A DNA stretch of 64,000 bases from Symbiodinium natans (Eukaryota > Sar > Dinophyceae > Suessiales > Symbiodiniaceae). The stretch spans positions 284,001 to 348,000 of the forward strand of contig CAJNDS010002299.1 of the NCBI GenBank assembly GCA_905221605.1, written 5' to 3'. Below, one piece after another: positions 10,308-24,400 of this stretch. The notes under the pieces are model-generated. The model was not told the DNA's origin. It did not search any database and was given only the letters and a program-made list of their open reading frames with translations. The position numbers and the translations under genes are program-made. How positions within the stretch are numbered: position 1 is the stretch's first letter; the number at the start of each line of letters is the position of its first letter.

Positions 10308-13300
10308 GTTTCAATGACAACAGCCAATGTACAAGCCACCCCCACGGCTCTGCAAGAGTTGGGGCGCTGAACCTCAATCCAGTGTAGATACTGCGAAAGT
10401 CTCCAAACTCTCACCCGCCCCCCTGCCCCACCTCAGACGGGTCATTCTTCAGTTTGTCCAACTCCTGCGCTGGGTCCTGCAGCTTGCTTTCGCCGAAAAG
10501 GTTTATGGAATGTTGCCTGTGAGCACGAAAACATGAGGTTCGTGCTTGTGTCGACGAGAACCGATCGAGTGACTTTGTGAGTTGTTGGTTCTCAACCGCT
10601 GTGCAATGCTGTGCAGAAGCATGTTCCGCAGACCACAGCTTGAAATTTCCTGCGCGACTTGCCAAGGCCACTTGTCACATTAGAGGTGTGCAGTGTGGGT
10701 GGCCCTATTGTGGAATGCGCAGCTGTGGGAAGAAAGGCGTAGTGCGTCGTTGCGTTTTTATTTGCACGGCCTGGCCAAGCCAAAGCCACAGTCAACAATG
10801 GCAGCTGCTGGAAAGAAGTGAAAATAGGCCATGCTGCAGCAAAAGCTTCTTTTGCGAGAGTTTTGGGTTGCAGCTGTCGGTCCGCTCGAATCTCGGCATC
10901 AAGTGCTCCATCCATCACATTGCCGATGGCAAGCTGGGCACATACTGGTAACCACACGGGGAACAGAAAGCCCATGGACGTATGCCTTGGCACTGTAAGC
11001 CCACACATCAGACGCAGACAAAAACAGACATGATGGTATCATGCAAAATGTCTCCATGCTGAACTTAAGGTCAGGGAATACGGGGACGAAAGTGTTGGAG
11101 ATGCACACGCAGCATCATGAAGCTAAGGCATTGCGGCAAGGGGCAATGCCACAACAAAGCAGGAAGAACGGAAGAACTCAATTCTCCATGGGGCGAAGAA
11201 TATGACTCAGCAGGCTTCATGCGTCGGAACGCCTATATAACTATAAGCAGGCTTAGGAAAAGGAGAAGGGGCTCCTCAAAGAAATGGACGATGGTATCCA
11301 CGGCCTCTTGCTGCTTGGGATGCAGTTTTGGTGCCTCATGCAGAGGCTGGAGCAAGAGCCATCATCCATGAGTATGCATCTGACAGTTGATGTCTCGCTT
11401 CCGTAAAACAAATTGCACTGGTCCGCCTCGCTCTTCAGGAGAAGGCCTTCATGGTCTCCTTCCTCCTTGCCCTTACTTGAAGTCGTGCGAAGAGGAGAGC
11501 GCCTCAGCGGCTCTTTTGCTGTTGCAAACCCTGCTGTAAAAGCCTGTCCATGAGGAACTCTTCCATAACAAAGCTGGACATGACAGTATAGCTGGCTTCT
11601 GACAAAACATCGTGCAAGACAGACTGCACGTACACGGCGCGACTACTGGAGGTAAGTCCGCTGACCCAATCCACACTTGCGACGCACTCCTGGGACTTCC
11701 TTGGACCCTTTCTGGATCCCCCCCCTTGAACCCTGGATCAGCCTAAGACCCCTGAACACACAGCCCATAAACATTTTGGGACCCCATTGAGGCTTTTGGG
11801 GGGTGTGGTTTGACCCTGCTTTGAAATGGAATCCTTTGGGAGGCTGCCGAGTCCGAGGCCGCTCGCAAGCAAGCGTTTCCAGCTCGTTTTCATGCCCTGA
11901 CGGCAGCTACTCCCTGCGCTGCGCCCTAGGCCCATCCCAGCATGCCATGCAGAGGTTCCAGCGCCCATTTTCAGGAGCCGGGGAGCAATGAAAGATCTGA
12001 GAGTGCCGGTGCCATCTGCCGCCGCTGCCTTATATAGCATGCATAATTGTATAGTCGTATGCGAAAATCCGCAATCTCATTCCGTGAACGTGCAGACAGT
12101 AGTTCACGTGTAGTTGGACGCTAGCGTCTGGCGCCCTGACACGCCTTAAAGCCCTAATTACGCCACGGGGCACATGGTTCCTGGCTTTTGCCCGATGCAG
12201 AAGAGACATGCAGCCTCCCACGTGACAGACGGGCCATAGTAACGCAGCATAGAGTCATCAAGACGATGCTGCCGAGGCGAACTCTACAGCCGTCTGCAAC
12301 TCCCAGGACGGGCTATTACTACCTATAACCCCTTAAAGAGGCCCTTCATAGGGTTCACTATGGGCCATGGGGATTATGGGGCCGAATAGCCCATCCTGGT
12401 CTACAATCCAACATTCAGATAGCTTGCGTCGGCCTGTACAGCTGACCAATATGCCACGGCCAAAGGCGCACATCTGCGACGAGCTCGCCGACGAAGTGCT
12501 TCCCACGACGGTTTGTGATGAGCAAATCTGGATAGATCTGGGATGACTCTGTACTCGCTGTACTCTTGCATACCTTAGTTGCCAGAACTCGAGCTCGGGA
12601 AAGCTTGCTTTAGAACACAACGCTTGTCTTTTCCAGGGATCGCGCAGTGCGCAAAGCGCAGATGTGGCACTGAATGGCTTCGAGGTAGTCACGTACTCTG
12701 TTCGGACTGCAAAAACAGGCACAGCAGGAGCACTCGGAGCATTCCTTCGCCAAAAACAACCCCTGATTCCCAAGTCGTTAAGTCTGAGGCTGCACAAAGA
12801 TTAAAATCACAGGGAAAAGTATAGGATCGAAGGAGCATCAGGACAGAGGGCTTTGTTTCCATGAGTGGCAAGCGACACCAAGGAATAACAATACAAGCTC
12901 CATCTACTCCACACACTGGCCAACTCCACACAGACCTCTTAAACACAACGCATAGCACAAAACTTAGCGATGACCACACCCCGTAGGCCAGGAATGCAAC
13001 AAGAGCGCGTCTCCGTCCCAGGCTTGGTCGACGAAGATGCGGTTTGGACACCACCTGCGATTCTGATTCGGAATCAGCAGCTTCATTGAGTTCTCACATG
13101 TTAGGCCTGTTAGGTATGAGGATCTGCACGGCATGGAATCCCTACGTGGACTGGAACATCCCCCGCCTTCCAATGGCATCCACAGCCATGGCAGGGAAAC
13201 AGCGCTGACGGCGGCCATGGCACGGACACGGAATCTGCTGGAGAGAGCGCTTTTTGGCTACCTGTGCTACCTCTCACGGAGAGTTTGTCCATGGTCCATG

Positions 13301-16300
13301 CAGTGCCTGATGCATGAAGGGAGTAGGACCTATAGGATGATTCTTAGTCGCATATGCGACCATCAGCTTTTGAATCTTTTGCTTTCCTTGCAATCGCAGC
13401 TGGCCTTGTGCAGCTTTTGCGCCGCTCAGGGTCTAACCCCAACAGACCCTGACCGGCTTGACTTCAAAGCTCGCAAAGTGGACCCCGCAACTCGTCAACT
13501 CGTCTGAGAGGGTGTCTTTCTCGTCCTGGCTTTCTTGCACTTTCTCACTCCTGGCTCTGTATGCTCTGTCTCTGTCTCTCGCTCGCTCTTTCTTCATCCT
13601 TTCCGTCTGTTCTTCGTGGGGCTTGGGCAAGTCCGATCGTTACCAGAACGGTCTGCTCCAGATTAAAAACCAAAACACTAGCTCACCCGAGCCCGAAACC
13701 GTAGAAATACCCCAGGACCTCTATTCTAGCGGTTGGATTGCATTTCCGCCTGCGAGTTCGTTGATTAAGCATGTAGTCAGCCAATTAGATAACTGGATGA
13801 CTTGTGATATGACTCCGAGGGCGGAGAGATGCATCCGAAACTGGATGTACAGGATCACCCCCGGAAAGGGTTGTGAAGAGCGGAACCCGTTGGCTTCGAG
13901 GGGCGACCTAATTACCCTGTTTTGCGCATACCCAACTCTGTTCATGCAGTGGCCCACCTCGTAAAACTGCCAGGCTGTGCCATCCTGGCCGGATGCACTG
14001 CAGTTCGGACAGTTCGGAAGGCGTAACACCGGCAAGTTGGCATTGCTGTGACCTTTCTCCCCTTCTCTTTCCCCTAGAGTCCTGTGCTTGCTGCATTCGG
14101 TGCTTTCTGAGGGCACCGAGTAGATGCAACGGTAAACTAATGTCGCAGCATACAAGATCGTACAAGTATCAATAAATAAGATGCAGTAAGGGCTGCACGC
14201 CGAAGTGGGCATCCAAGTCCAGTATGACAACCTGTAGCACCACTTCGACCCGCTCGAAATTTGATGAAGCATGCTTCTTGTCCACACGCCCGTGGAACAG
14301 ACATTCAGCTTGGGGATATGCTTTTGGTACCTGATGGCCATTGCGTCGACATGTCTTGTACGTCGCGCACCTTGCTTTGCGGATGCCGCGCAAGCAAGTT
14401 ACGTACTGCGATTGCAGTCCTTGGTGCATCAGACTGGTCAGAGAGAGAGAGGGCCGTGAATAACAACACAGTACCGTACATCCACGAGGACTGCAGTTAC
14501 TACAAGTTCTCCCTGCGGACCAAGTGTCTCATTCAATATGCACCCGCCGTGGGCCGCAAAGCGCCATGCGTTCTTTTGAATCGCCTGGGACTGCGTCTGT
14601 CGGGACACAGCACGCACGTGCAACGTCATCATGCGCAGCTCCGAAGCCCAAGGCCTCCAACAACTCGTTGCAGCCATTGTGGTGTCCGGGTGGTCGGTTG
14701 ATCACCATCGCACGCCGTGGCTGTGCAGCAGGGTGCATGCGTAATGAATCCGTTTTTTGCGTAAGTCTGTGTAACTCAGCCCACGTACGCCCGCACTGAG
14801 CACTAAAGACAGGCCAGCGAAGGCAACTGCTAGGTGGTACTGTTCCTGCACGCAGGCAGCCGCGGAATATTGCAGCAACGCCTGCCTGCGTCTTGGACTG
14901 CATTACCCAGCTGATGGCCTGGCGCACGACTCCCAATGTTCCATGCAGCCCTGACTGCCCGAATAAGCTCCGAACCCATAATCCGCCGAGGCCTCGGGCC
15001 GAAGGTGTCTAGGTTGTCAGAACAGTCACCCCCCTTCCAAATCCTCCCCCTGTTGCCTGGAATGGGTCTCCCTCCCCGGATCTCAAAGCGGACGGTTTGA
15101 CGGGACCAGGGGGCAGTGGGTCCCGGTATAGAATCTGACACCCCCCCTCCCCACACTTACAGCCCAGCTTGCACGACTGACAGCCGATGCGGGCCCTGGC
15201 AGCCCTGTGCGGCATGCTACGTCGCGGCGTGGCGTTGTGGGTCAGAGTTGAGGGGTTCGGGTTTCCTCACCCCTACCCCCTCCCCAACCAGCTTGAACCC
15301 CAGCCACCCCAGCCCCCCCAACACCTCCCCCCGCCCCACGTCGGCCCCCTCTCCGGGAGCTGCATTGGGCCAGGCCGCCAAGCCGAGGCGGGTCGCGTAG
15401 CATTAACATTAGGACTTGTCACTAAGGATAGCCTATACAAGCTCTTCTGCTCCTTCCAGTGGGTGTGAATCTCGAGGCTACTTAAAGTAGTTCGCGCATG
15501 TCCGGACTACTTTGAATTATATGAATCTTGGGCATCTCTGGGTTGCTTTGAGCACGGGGTTTGCGCACCTTTGGGGCTAATTTCTCGTCTCCTTCATCGT
15601 CGCTCGGCGTGACCTATCTACACGTAAGAGCAGGTTCCGACGCACCATGGGCGCATCCCTGGAAGGGGCACGCCCTAGCTTTTCCTCAAGGAGCAGCTTG
15701 CAAAGCCGAGCGCTTCAAGTTATCATGCCAGGCTGGTGCACCTCTTCCCCACACGCATCCTTGACTCCAGACATGTGCCATAAACGCCATTGGTAACTTC
15801 TATAAGCACTTAAGGGCCTCCAACGTGATGCCGACGGAGCGGCGCGCCGCACGCTCCGATGAGGCTGTCACAGCGCTCGTCCTCTTCTGCAACAAACAGC
15901 AGATCGCGACGGTGCCCTTGAGAGCTTCAGGATAGGGATGAGAGCCTATGAGAGCTACATACTTCGCGGTATCACGGTTCAGTTTGATTGTACATAGTGG
16001 ATACTACAAACGGTTGAAACGAGGACGGAACTGGGGGTCGATGCCTCCTTCGCTGCCTCTACATGCGCCCTGAAAGGCACAGAGTGTGCTCATACATTCA
16101 CATCATGCATTATAGGCGTTGTACGGCTTCTCAAGCTCATGCGGTAGAACAGCTCTGCAGCACAGTGCGGTCTCAGTTTTGCGATCCATCGCTAGGCTAA
16201 GCACCAAGCAGCTCCAATTCTAGCATGAGTCGGCGTTCCTTTTTTGAGGGGAGCGGGAACCCGGAATCCGGAATCAGACGTGGCCATAACCGTCACCCAC

Positions 16301-17412
16301 AACACACCTTTGCGCTTTGGGGGCGTTGTTTCGAAGTGCTTTTTGGGGGGGGAGTTCTGGAGGAGACGGGGGCCTCTCTAAAGCCCAGTGAATCCAATGT
16401 GCGGTTTGCGTACGATATGAACAGGAGCTTCAACCGCAGAGATATTCAAGCCTGCCAGCTTCTGCATAGGCCATCTCAAATACAAAGACTTCTCGCAAAC
16501 ACTAAGTCGTAAGTTGTGCTGCGGACGGCCTTGGCTTCGACAGGCTCTGGAGTTTTCAAGCGTGAAACACAACATATGCCTCCGCGCACGTTCTGTGGAC
16601 TGCCCCCGGAAAACACGAGCACAAAACAAACAGCAAGAAGTCTTCATCAGGCTGAGCCAGTCCGCAGAATCAGCTTGGTGTCCTAACTGGTTGAATGAAT
16701 TCTGTCTTTGTGTCAAAGCACTCCGAACAGCCAGAAACAGCGTCAGGAGCTGCAAGGTTACGACATGACCGGGGCACATTCCCCTCCTCGGCTTTACAGC
16801 TTTCTGTTGCCACCCAGGATGCTGGGTATGCATGGGTTTTCGCGTACGAGTATCATGGGTTGGTCTGGCTTGCATGCTCCTTGGGAGCATCATTGTATTT
16901 CAGGGCCTTTCCCCTGTCACCGTGCAACCCACTTCTCAGGGTTTTAGTCGAATTCTTCCCCCGGGGCTTCAGTCGTGTGCTCGGGAGCCGGCATATTCTC
17001 AGCGCTTGCCGCCCGCAGCACCTTCAGAGACAGCAGGTTCAAGGGTTTCGGGTTCAGGCTCGGAACCTCAGAAACGAATCAACACCCGCTGCCGCTGGTG
17101 GCAACATAAAGCCTGGCAGTCTAGACTCGAATTAGTTAAGCCATATGGCCACAGAACGACAGCGCAGAGAGTATGGCAAGCCTCCCAGTAAACCCTGCCT
17201 TTAACATGCTTCAAGCCCTGAAAATCCTGAAGCCTCGTAACGCAGGAGCTGTATGCACCTTCTCTCTGACACCTGTTCTGAGGTCGAAGAAAGCATCCTG
17301 AACCCTAAGCCCGAAACCCGCTCTCAACTTTTTCTGGAAAAGTGTGTGCCTCCCTCCAGCTCTGGCCACGAAGCATCGGCGAGGAAGCCGGCCGAGGCTT
17401 ACCTAGGGTTGA
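10308..17412. other. No recognisable gene over about 7.1 kb
   Basis: Only short, domain-free open frames on both strands. Several are antisense pairs over the same bases, the usual sign of non-coding GC-balanced DNA. Scattered single TTTAGGG-like words occur. No RNA gene was recognised. Short split exons cannot be excluded. Confidence 0.45.
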
Positions 17413-17500
17413 GGGTCTAGGGTTTCGACTCTCACACTCGCACAAGGCCGGCAAGGCATCGGTTGGTTTAGGGTTTAGGGTTCAGGGTTTAGGGTTTAGA
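17413..17500 (+). repeat. GGGTTTCGACTCTCAC repeat (copy A) fused to telomere-like TTTAGGG units
   Basis: GGGTTTCGACTCTCACACTC, then a GCACAAGGCCGGCAAGG tail, running directly into GGTTTAGGGTTTAGGG and variants (TTCAGGG). Diverged copies of the same non-telomeric core occur near 17641, 18438, 29291 and 43341. Confidence 0.65.
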
Positions 17501-17640
17501 TACAAAAGATAGCAGAAGCTCACCCCGACTCAGCCCAGCCTCAACACAGGCCTCCACGCAAATGCCAAGGACTGAAGCCCAAGCTTGGGCAGATTTCGGG
17601 CGAGCAAAAATGGTTCAAGGTTCGTGGGTGTAGGCGGTTT

Positions 17641-17680
17641 AGGGCTCGACCCTCACGTTCGCACGCGGGCAGGCAAGACA
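17641..17680 (+). repeat. Diverged GGGTTTCGACTCTCAC repeat, copy B
   Basis: Reads AGGGCTCGACCCTCACGTTC followed by GCACGCGGGCAGGCAAGA. It keeps the CGACYCTCAC core and the GGCAAG tail of copy A, about 220 bp downstream of it. Confidence 0.5.
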
Positions 17681-18060
17681 GCGGAAGGTCTCGGTAGGAC
17701 AAACGCACTTCGCGACAATAATTACGGCAGGGTCAGACTGAAAGACAAGCCACCGCAGGAAAGAACCGAAACAACAGACCGAATCGCAGCTTGCGGGTGA
17801 ACAGGGCTGAGCCAAGTTCACCATCAAAGCTAAAGCTCGCTGAAAACCCCTGAAGCCACAGCAGATTCATTCTTAGCCTGCATGCTTGAAATTGTGGATG
17901 CAAGCTCTAGGTCTTTTTTGACTTTTTGAGACCCTCAGCTGGGGGTGTCCGAAACTACAAGTACCTCGTTAGGGTCCTGAATAGAAGGGAATCCCACTAT
18001 TTTGGGGGCTTTTGTTTAAGGGGTCCCTTATCTTCCTAAACCCCCAACTGTCAAGACCCG

Positions 18061-18109
18061 AAACCCTAAACCCTAAACCTATAAACCCTAAACCCTAAAC
18101 CCTAAACCG
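18061..18109. repeat. Interstitial telomeric repeat (CCCTAAA)n
   Basis: Six CCCTAAA-type units with one degenerate unit (CCTATAAA). The C-rich strand is on +, like the left-end array, and opposite in sense to the TTTAGGG array at 17461-17500. The opposed orientations suggest rearranged telomeric DNA. Confidence 0.8.
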
Positions 18110-18221
18110 GGATCAAAGGCTCCCCCCCCCCTCCCCCCCAAGCATCTCTGGCCTCCGCGGCTTCCAAAGCCCACCGACGGTGACGACGAAGGCCTTGAGG
18201 AGCGCCCCACAAAGCCTGCAT

Positions 18222-18330
18222 AGGGCTTAGGGCTTCTAAGGGCTTAGGGCTTAGGGCTTAGGGCTTAGGGCTTAGGGTTTAGGGCTTTGGGCTTAGGGTT
18301 TGTAAGATTTAGGGTTTATGAGGTTTAGGG
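18222..18330. repeat. Variant telomere-like array (GGGCTTA)n
   Basis: About eight or more GGGCTTA heptamers grading into GGGTTTA and TTTAGGG units. The same T to C change is repeated across neighbouring units, so the variant was amplified as an array rather than mutated unit by unit. It lies about 110 bp from the opposite-strand CCCTAAA array. Confidence 0.8.
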
Positions 18331-18437
18331 TTTTCTTGCGGTTTAGGTTTAGGATTTCCTGCAACACTCCAGCAAAGCCATGTAGGGCTGCGCTTTGGGG
18401 ATGCTGCGGAGTTTAAGGTCAGTTCCGGGGCTTCGAA

Positions 18438-18480
18438 GGTTTCGACTCTCACTCAGGTGCACCGGCATTCAGGGTTCGGG
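18438..18480 (+). repeat. GGGTTTCGACTCTCAC repeat, copy C (partial)
   Basis: Contains AGGTTTCGACTCTCACTCAG and then diverges before AGGGTTCGGGG. It sits just after the GGGCTTA array, repeating the association of this core with telomere-like DNA. Confidence 0.5.
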
Positions 18481-18489
18481 GAAGCCATT

Positions 18490-21400
18490 TGTCCAAATCT
18501 CAGACCTCCCCTCTCTCTCTCTTCCCCAAAGCGGAGAAGCCCCCCCCTGTTGTTCGAAACGTGGGTCTTGATTCCAGCTCATTCATTGTAGTTTAAGCCT
18601 AAGACTAAGAACAACCCGAAACAACCCTGCATCCTATGAACCTTCTACATATAATGTTGCAGACTTTTGTGCAGGGACCCCATTTTTAAAGCTTCCGGTT
18701 TGGTCAGTCGTCCGGCAAGAGCCTCTTCAAAGTCGTTCAAGCTTTACGGGCGCCCTAGACATTCAACATCAATTGCCAGGCCCCCTCATCCTTTAACGAT
18801 CTACTCTGATCTACCGATGCAAGGCGAACACTCCCTCCAGATGACACCGTAGCCCACGAATGACCACAAGAACGGCCTCGGGAGCTGGGTCTTGTCGAGG
18901 GCCTGGACGTTGGATTCGAGGACGGCGCTGAGCCATTGCCATCCAGGTGCGATGGCGGCCTTGAGAATCGAGGACCCGAAACCCAAAAGATCCAACAGGG
19001 CGGGGTTCCTTGCGGGGTTCCCCCGGAGTAGCTTCCAGACTCAGAGGGCATGGCGTGTGGATGTTGCAGTGGCTTGCTGAGGATCCTTATTTGGGTGTTT
19101 CGAGCGGGTTGCATGCTTCTGCTGGGTACAGTATTTGCGTGGATTGTTCTCGCAGAAGGACGTTTGTTAAGGACCTGGTGGGGGGAACGACTCTGTCCGC
19201 TGCTCCTGATGACTCGTGACGTGTGCCCTGACTATGCGCACCCTCGCGCTCACAAAACCTATAGGACACTCTCAAACCCTGAATCCTTCCTAAACTTCAA
19301 AAATACATGGTTTCGAGGCGCCGTGCTCAAGACCCCAAACCCTAAATAACTTTAATACCTTCTAAGCACCCCGGTCCTCGTCGTTGGTGTCGAGATCGCC
19401 GAGCTGTGGCGAGAAACATACTTTCGCACCTGCCTGAGAAACTCGACATGCAAGCTCGCGGCGTGTTTCTGCATGTATCTTGCGCATGCGTGATGTATAC
19501 ACCCTGCAAGGTATAACTTCGTGTTAACATGCGCATGTACAGAACTAAGTCTGTGTATGTACACATGCGTGCATGTTTGTAGATGTTGTTCATCTCTTCC
19601 CATAGTTAGAGCACCTTGCTCAAAGGACATCTTCATTCTGCCCATGGTGTGGCTTGTAAGGCTCCACTGCAGTTTCCCTGAGTGCAGCCGAAGAGTCTCG
19701 TGCACAACTTGCTCCTCGTCGCTTGGTACACCTTGCATATATTTGCAAAGACCCTACGAAGCATGCAGCTGAACCAGCATCTAGAACCCCAAAAGGCCGT
19801 TCACTCCCCCTTCTCCCTCCAACAAAACTTCCTGCTCAGCCCCAAGCCCTCAGGAGGCCCCGAGTCCCAGAACACAGAAAACCTCCAGGGCCGGGCCACG
19901 TGCCAAGACGTCGCCTTCGGCAGGCGGCACTTTGGCACCTCTGGGCTGAAATCTCAAGACCCTCTTAGGCTCCAAGAGAAATGGGTTTAGTGTTGGGAGT
20001 ATGGTCATCCAGCCCTGACCTGTCCTGGCGCATGTTTAAAGGAGATGTGCGAACAAGATGAACAAGTGTATGAGTTGTTTGAAGCACCTGCTACTGTCTA
20101 TATAGACGAAGTACTGCTCACCCAGAAAGCCGCCAACTTTGCAATGCCATCAATATTCTCAGTCGTACAAGTTGTTCGACGATCGCCGTCAGCTCTTTCA
20201 CGGCCAGCAAGCCGAATCGTGGCAACACGACAGTATACGACAGTGCTGCATTGTGGTCTATAAGCGGTTCTCCATGCGCACTGACCAACGCCTAAGAAGA
20301 TGCGACATTCCTACTACATCGTTCTGTCAGGTGTGCCTTGCAAAGTGGAATCTGCCCTAGCCGTGTTGCTGTTAGACTACCGTTCATTGAGATTTCTGGG
20401 CCCACCTTCTGAAAGAGTTGCGACATGTTTGGCGGGGGGTGGGCGGGTGGTGGGCGGGTCGTGCCCCCCCAACCCCCTTAATCACAAACCTGCGCCCTGC
20501 AGAGAACTATTCATGTTTATAGGCTCCTGTTCTTGGCAACCCAATGCTCGAGCATTACTAACACTGAGCTGATAGTGCTGACACCGGGTGCAGGGGTCCT
20601 AGCCCTCGTTCTCTACATTCAACCCAGGAAACTAAACGCTTGACCACTGCTCTTAGCGCGTTACCGCGAGTACAAACAGGTTGCTTGCTCACACTGCCCA
20701 CGGTGGACAACATTGTTCCGCAAGAGCTGGTTATGGTAGGCAGAATTGAAGATGAAGTTGGGGTCTGTGCCACGTGGGTTGTCACATGGGTTGTAGGTCA
20801 GCAGTCGAGGCACACGAACTTCAAAACTTTGATCAACACCTACAGCAACGCTTTCGGAAAGTCCTTACGCTTATGCTCGATTAATCTCTCAGCATGTCAG
20901 TTCAAAACAACCAGACGCCTTTCCGTGCCAGAGCTGCAAGCTTCTCGCCAGCCCTTGGGCCCAGAACCTATAGCGGCTGCAGGTGGATCAAGTTGATCTT
21001 TAAAGGCTTAAGGTGCAGGACTTGAACAAGGTTGGGCTCAATTAAGGTCTTGGCGATTGCGGTCTGCATGACATGGATTCATGGCTCACAAATTAGACCC
21101 AGCCGGGCCAGAAGGTGTTCCAGTCGACCCCCCCCCCCCCCCCCCCCCCCCCACCCCACACGCACCAGGCTACGTCTTGGGACGCCAGAAGTTTGTTTGG
21201 GCTGCGGTTTGCGCATCCCCTTGGCCCTAAAGACCGGCGTACTGTTAGGGTACCTCTGCTGCCCGGCGATGATGCGACGAAGCAAAGTCCTGCAGGCCGC
21301 CACTGGAAAGAGTTCAAAGGAACATGGCGGTATGATCGTTCGAAGGCACTGCGGGTGCAATTATACAAGCAATAAAGCCATGTAGTCACTCGAAGCACTT

Positions 21401-24400
21401 GTCTATGCGTGCAAGAGTCTTGCAAGCATGACTCGCCTCTGAACCATGCTGGGCTTGTGAAGATGGAGCTTCCAACACTAAAAACTCACCGTAACTGGAA
21501 GATTCCCGAAAGACCTCCATCCGCTGAGGAAGTCATGAAATGTCATGAAGTCTGCAGGAGCCAGGAGCACTGGCCTGGATCGCCCTCAGGTACGGGTCTC
21601 CGTTCAGCTGCGGCACCTGTACCGAAGGGACCCGAAGGGTGTAGGGGACAGTATGCACGGCAGGCAGGCTCGTCACAGCGCCTTGCTCCTGCTCTTCTCC
21701 CGCACAGGCGCCTCTGCGAATGCCTGTGGTAGGGATCATCAACTGCGGCAGTGCCGATGTACTGTGCAGAAAGAGGAAACGTCACACTGCCTAGGCCCGG
21801 TGATGGGGGTGGGGGGTAGCTTTTCCTGGGGATATGTAGGGGTTTCGGGATGGAATTTCGAATCAGGAGACGCATGGCGCGGCCGCACCTCCCGCAAGCG
21901 CGCGGCGCTGGGCGGTGCCCCTTTGGGAGGGGGCGGCCGCCGGAGAAGGGGCGTCGGGCCCCAGAGAGGGTAGCCCTGGTGGTCAGGGCCTCAGAAATCG
22001 GCAGAACGAAGCGTTGGGCAATCAAGATGCTGGGTTTCATGGTTGATGGATGACGATGGTCCCGTGCTTTTTTCTTGCTCCTGGCAAAGTTGAGGCGTTG
22101 CGTTTACAGATCTTGCGAACATTTTGTTGCAGTAAGTGCTGCATGCCCCCAAAGCTTGGATGGGGGTGCGGGGGGTTCAAGCAGGGGGGAACCTTGGGCA
22201 CGAAGCACAAAGTCAACCCATCTTGCAGGAATGCGCATTACGATTCGCTACCCCAGGTGCACGAACCTGAGCTAGAAACAGACTTGGCGCCTGCCATGAG
22301 GCCAAGAAGAGCATGATATTTGCGATATTTGGGATGCCTTTGGACACTTGCGGGCCCGCGCACTGCGCTGCCGGGTCAGAGCGATCTATAATTCCGTTTT
22401 TCTCCAAACGTACGAGCCCCAAGTTTTGCACTCACTGTTTGGGGAATCATGGAGTAACCCTGCCAAGCCCAATCGTCTACCCTGCCAGGGAACCCCAAGT
22501 CGGAAGCTTCGGACAGCTGGATGCCTGCACACAGAAGCGGAAGCATAGCTCAGAAATATATCAGGCGATTTCAAGCACACTCTCCCTCTCCAAGATCTTG
22601 CTTCCCACAGCCTTCCGTAGGGGCGCACGAGGTTCTGCCATTTCAAAGAGGCCATCCCTGCGGCTCGGCGCGCTCCGAGGCTGCAAGGCTGCAAGGCTAC
22701 ATCTGCCCACTACAGCTGCTATATAGGTTCTACAGGCCCACAATGGTCCATACAGACGTTCCAGCAGGAACCCACTGACCTAGTGAGCGACCGTAACCTT
22801 GCAACAGCCAGAGCTTAGTTTCAGCCAAGGGTCTCCATCTCTTTGCGATTCAGGATCTTCCGCCGAGTAACCTGCCAGCGTGGCGACCATTTTCGCCTAT
22901 TCTTGTGCTTGACTTTATGTCTCTGTCTGTCTGTGTGATCCTGTCTGTCTGCATGTCTCTGTCTGTCTGTGTGTCTCTGTCTGTCTGTGTGTCTCTGTCT
23001 GTCTCGTCTGTCTCTCTTCTTCTTCTTCTTCTTCTTCTTCTTCTTCTTCTACACAGCGAAGAGGCCCCCCCCCCCCCCCCGAAAGGGGAACCCGGCCGCG
23101 CTGGCCCGCTGCTCTGTCCTTTGGTGAAATGCGGGTTGTCTCTCTCTGTCTGTCTCCGAGTCTCTCTGTGCGTCTCTCTATGCGTCTCTCTGTGTGTCTC
23201 TCAGCAACAGAAAGCCCTGAACGCCTTCTGCCTCCGAAACCCTGTGAGCAAAGCCCTCAAGATCCGGTTTGAAGGCCTCACGCCGCAAGGCTAGTCGTTC
23301 CGGCGCCAAGGCTCCTAGAGCACACTCATGAAACTAGACTGTCTCAGGACTACTATAGGGCCCGAGCTCCATTGCAGAGGGCTGCCGGATGGGCCATGAT
23401 GTGCCATGACGGGAAGCAGGTTGTGCTCAGCTTCCGCAGGTGATTGGTGGAGTTGGGGTTCAGGAATTGCGCCCTGGACTAATTTTGAGGGCTTCCGAAG
23501 GGCGTCCTGTGCCAACAAGGGCCGCCTCTGCATCCCCCAGGGCCTCTGCAGGTGCTTGCCGGGCAGCACTTTCACTCGGGGTTTTCATCCAACTTTTCGA
23601 CCCCTAGACATATACATAAGGAGTAGACTCTCTAGACTCTCTAGGATAGAGACCCAAGCTTAAAGTGTACCTCGACTTAAATCCGTTATATATGTTATAT
23701 GTTGGAAGGTGTGGGGGGTGAATGGGGTGACAGGTTCAGGGTCCCTAGTGCAACACCAGCGGCGGCCGTGCCACCCGCAACCCCCAGCAGCAAGAACACC
23801 TTCTGCCATTTCTGCTGCAGCCTCTTCCATTGCGGTGCGCAGCTCTGGCGCAGCCAAGCGTTGGACTGGGCCTAGCCTCAGGAGGTTCATACAGCAAGGA
23901 TTATGACTTCCAAGGAATCCGCGAGGCCGCGGAAATGAACGCCTCGAGCGTGAAGGAGTTCGGATCCTGAACTCCTCTGAACTACAGTTGGACGGACCCT
24001 CATGGACCCTTCTCAACCTCCACCGGACCCATTGCTTTGAACCTCCTTCTGTCGCAAGAAGGAGGTTCAACTCGCGCCGGGTTGGGGACTGCAAGAGGCT
24101 GAAACCACAGTGTCAGTCGGAGCGCTTTGGCTTTCGCAATCCGAACTGGGCTTCTTAGAAGATTCCGTATAAGTTAGGCTCTAGTTCTAGACCCTACACC
24201 CTCGAGATGGTGGAGGCATGTACATGATGTATGCACCCTTGTGAATACTTCCCCTGATTGCAGGCTGAGGCGGGTCATGTGCTCTCAGGGAATGTTGGCC
24301 TAAATACTTCAAGCCTAGCAAGCTCCACAGCTCAACCTGAAGTCCTCGAACCCACACTCAAGATCGCCGAGATCAAGCAGAGGAGCTGGGCAGTGGAGAA

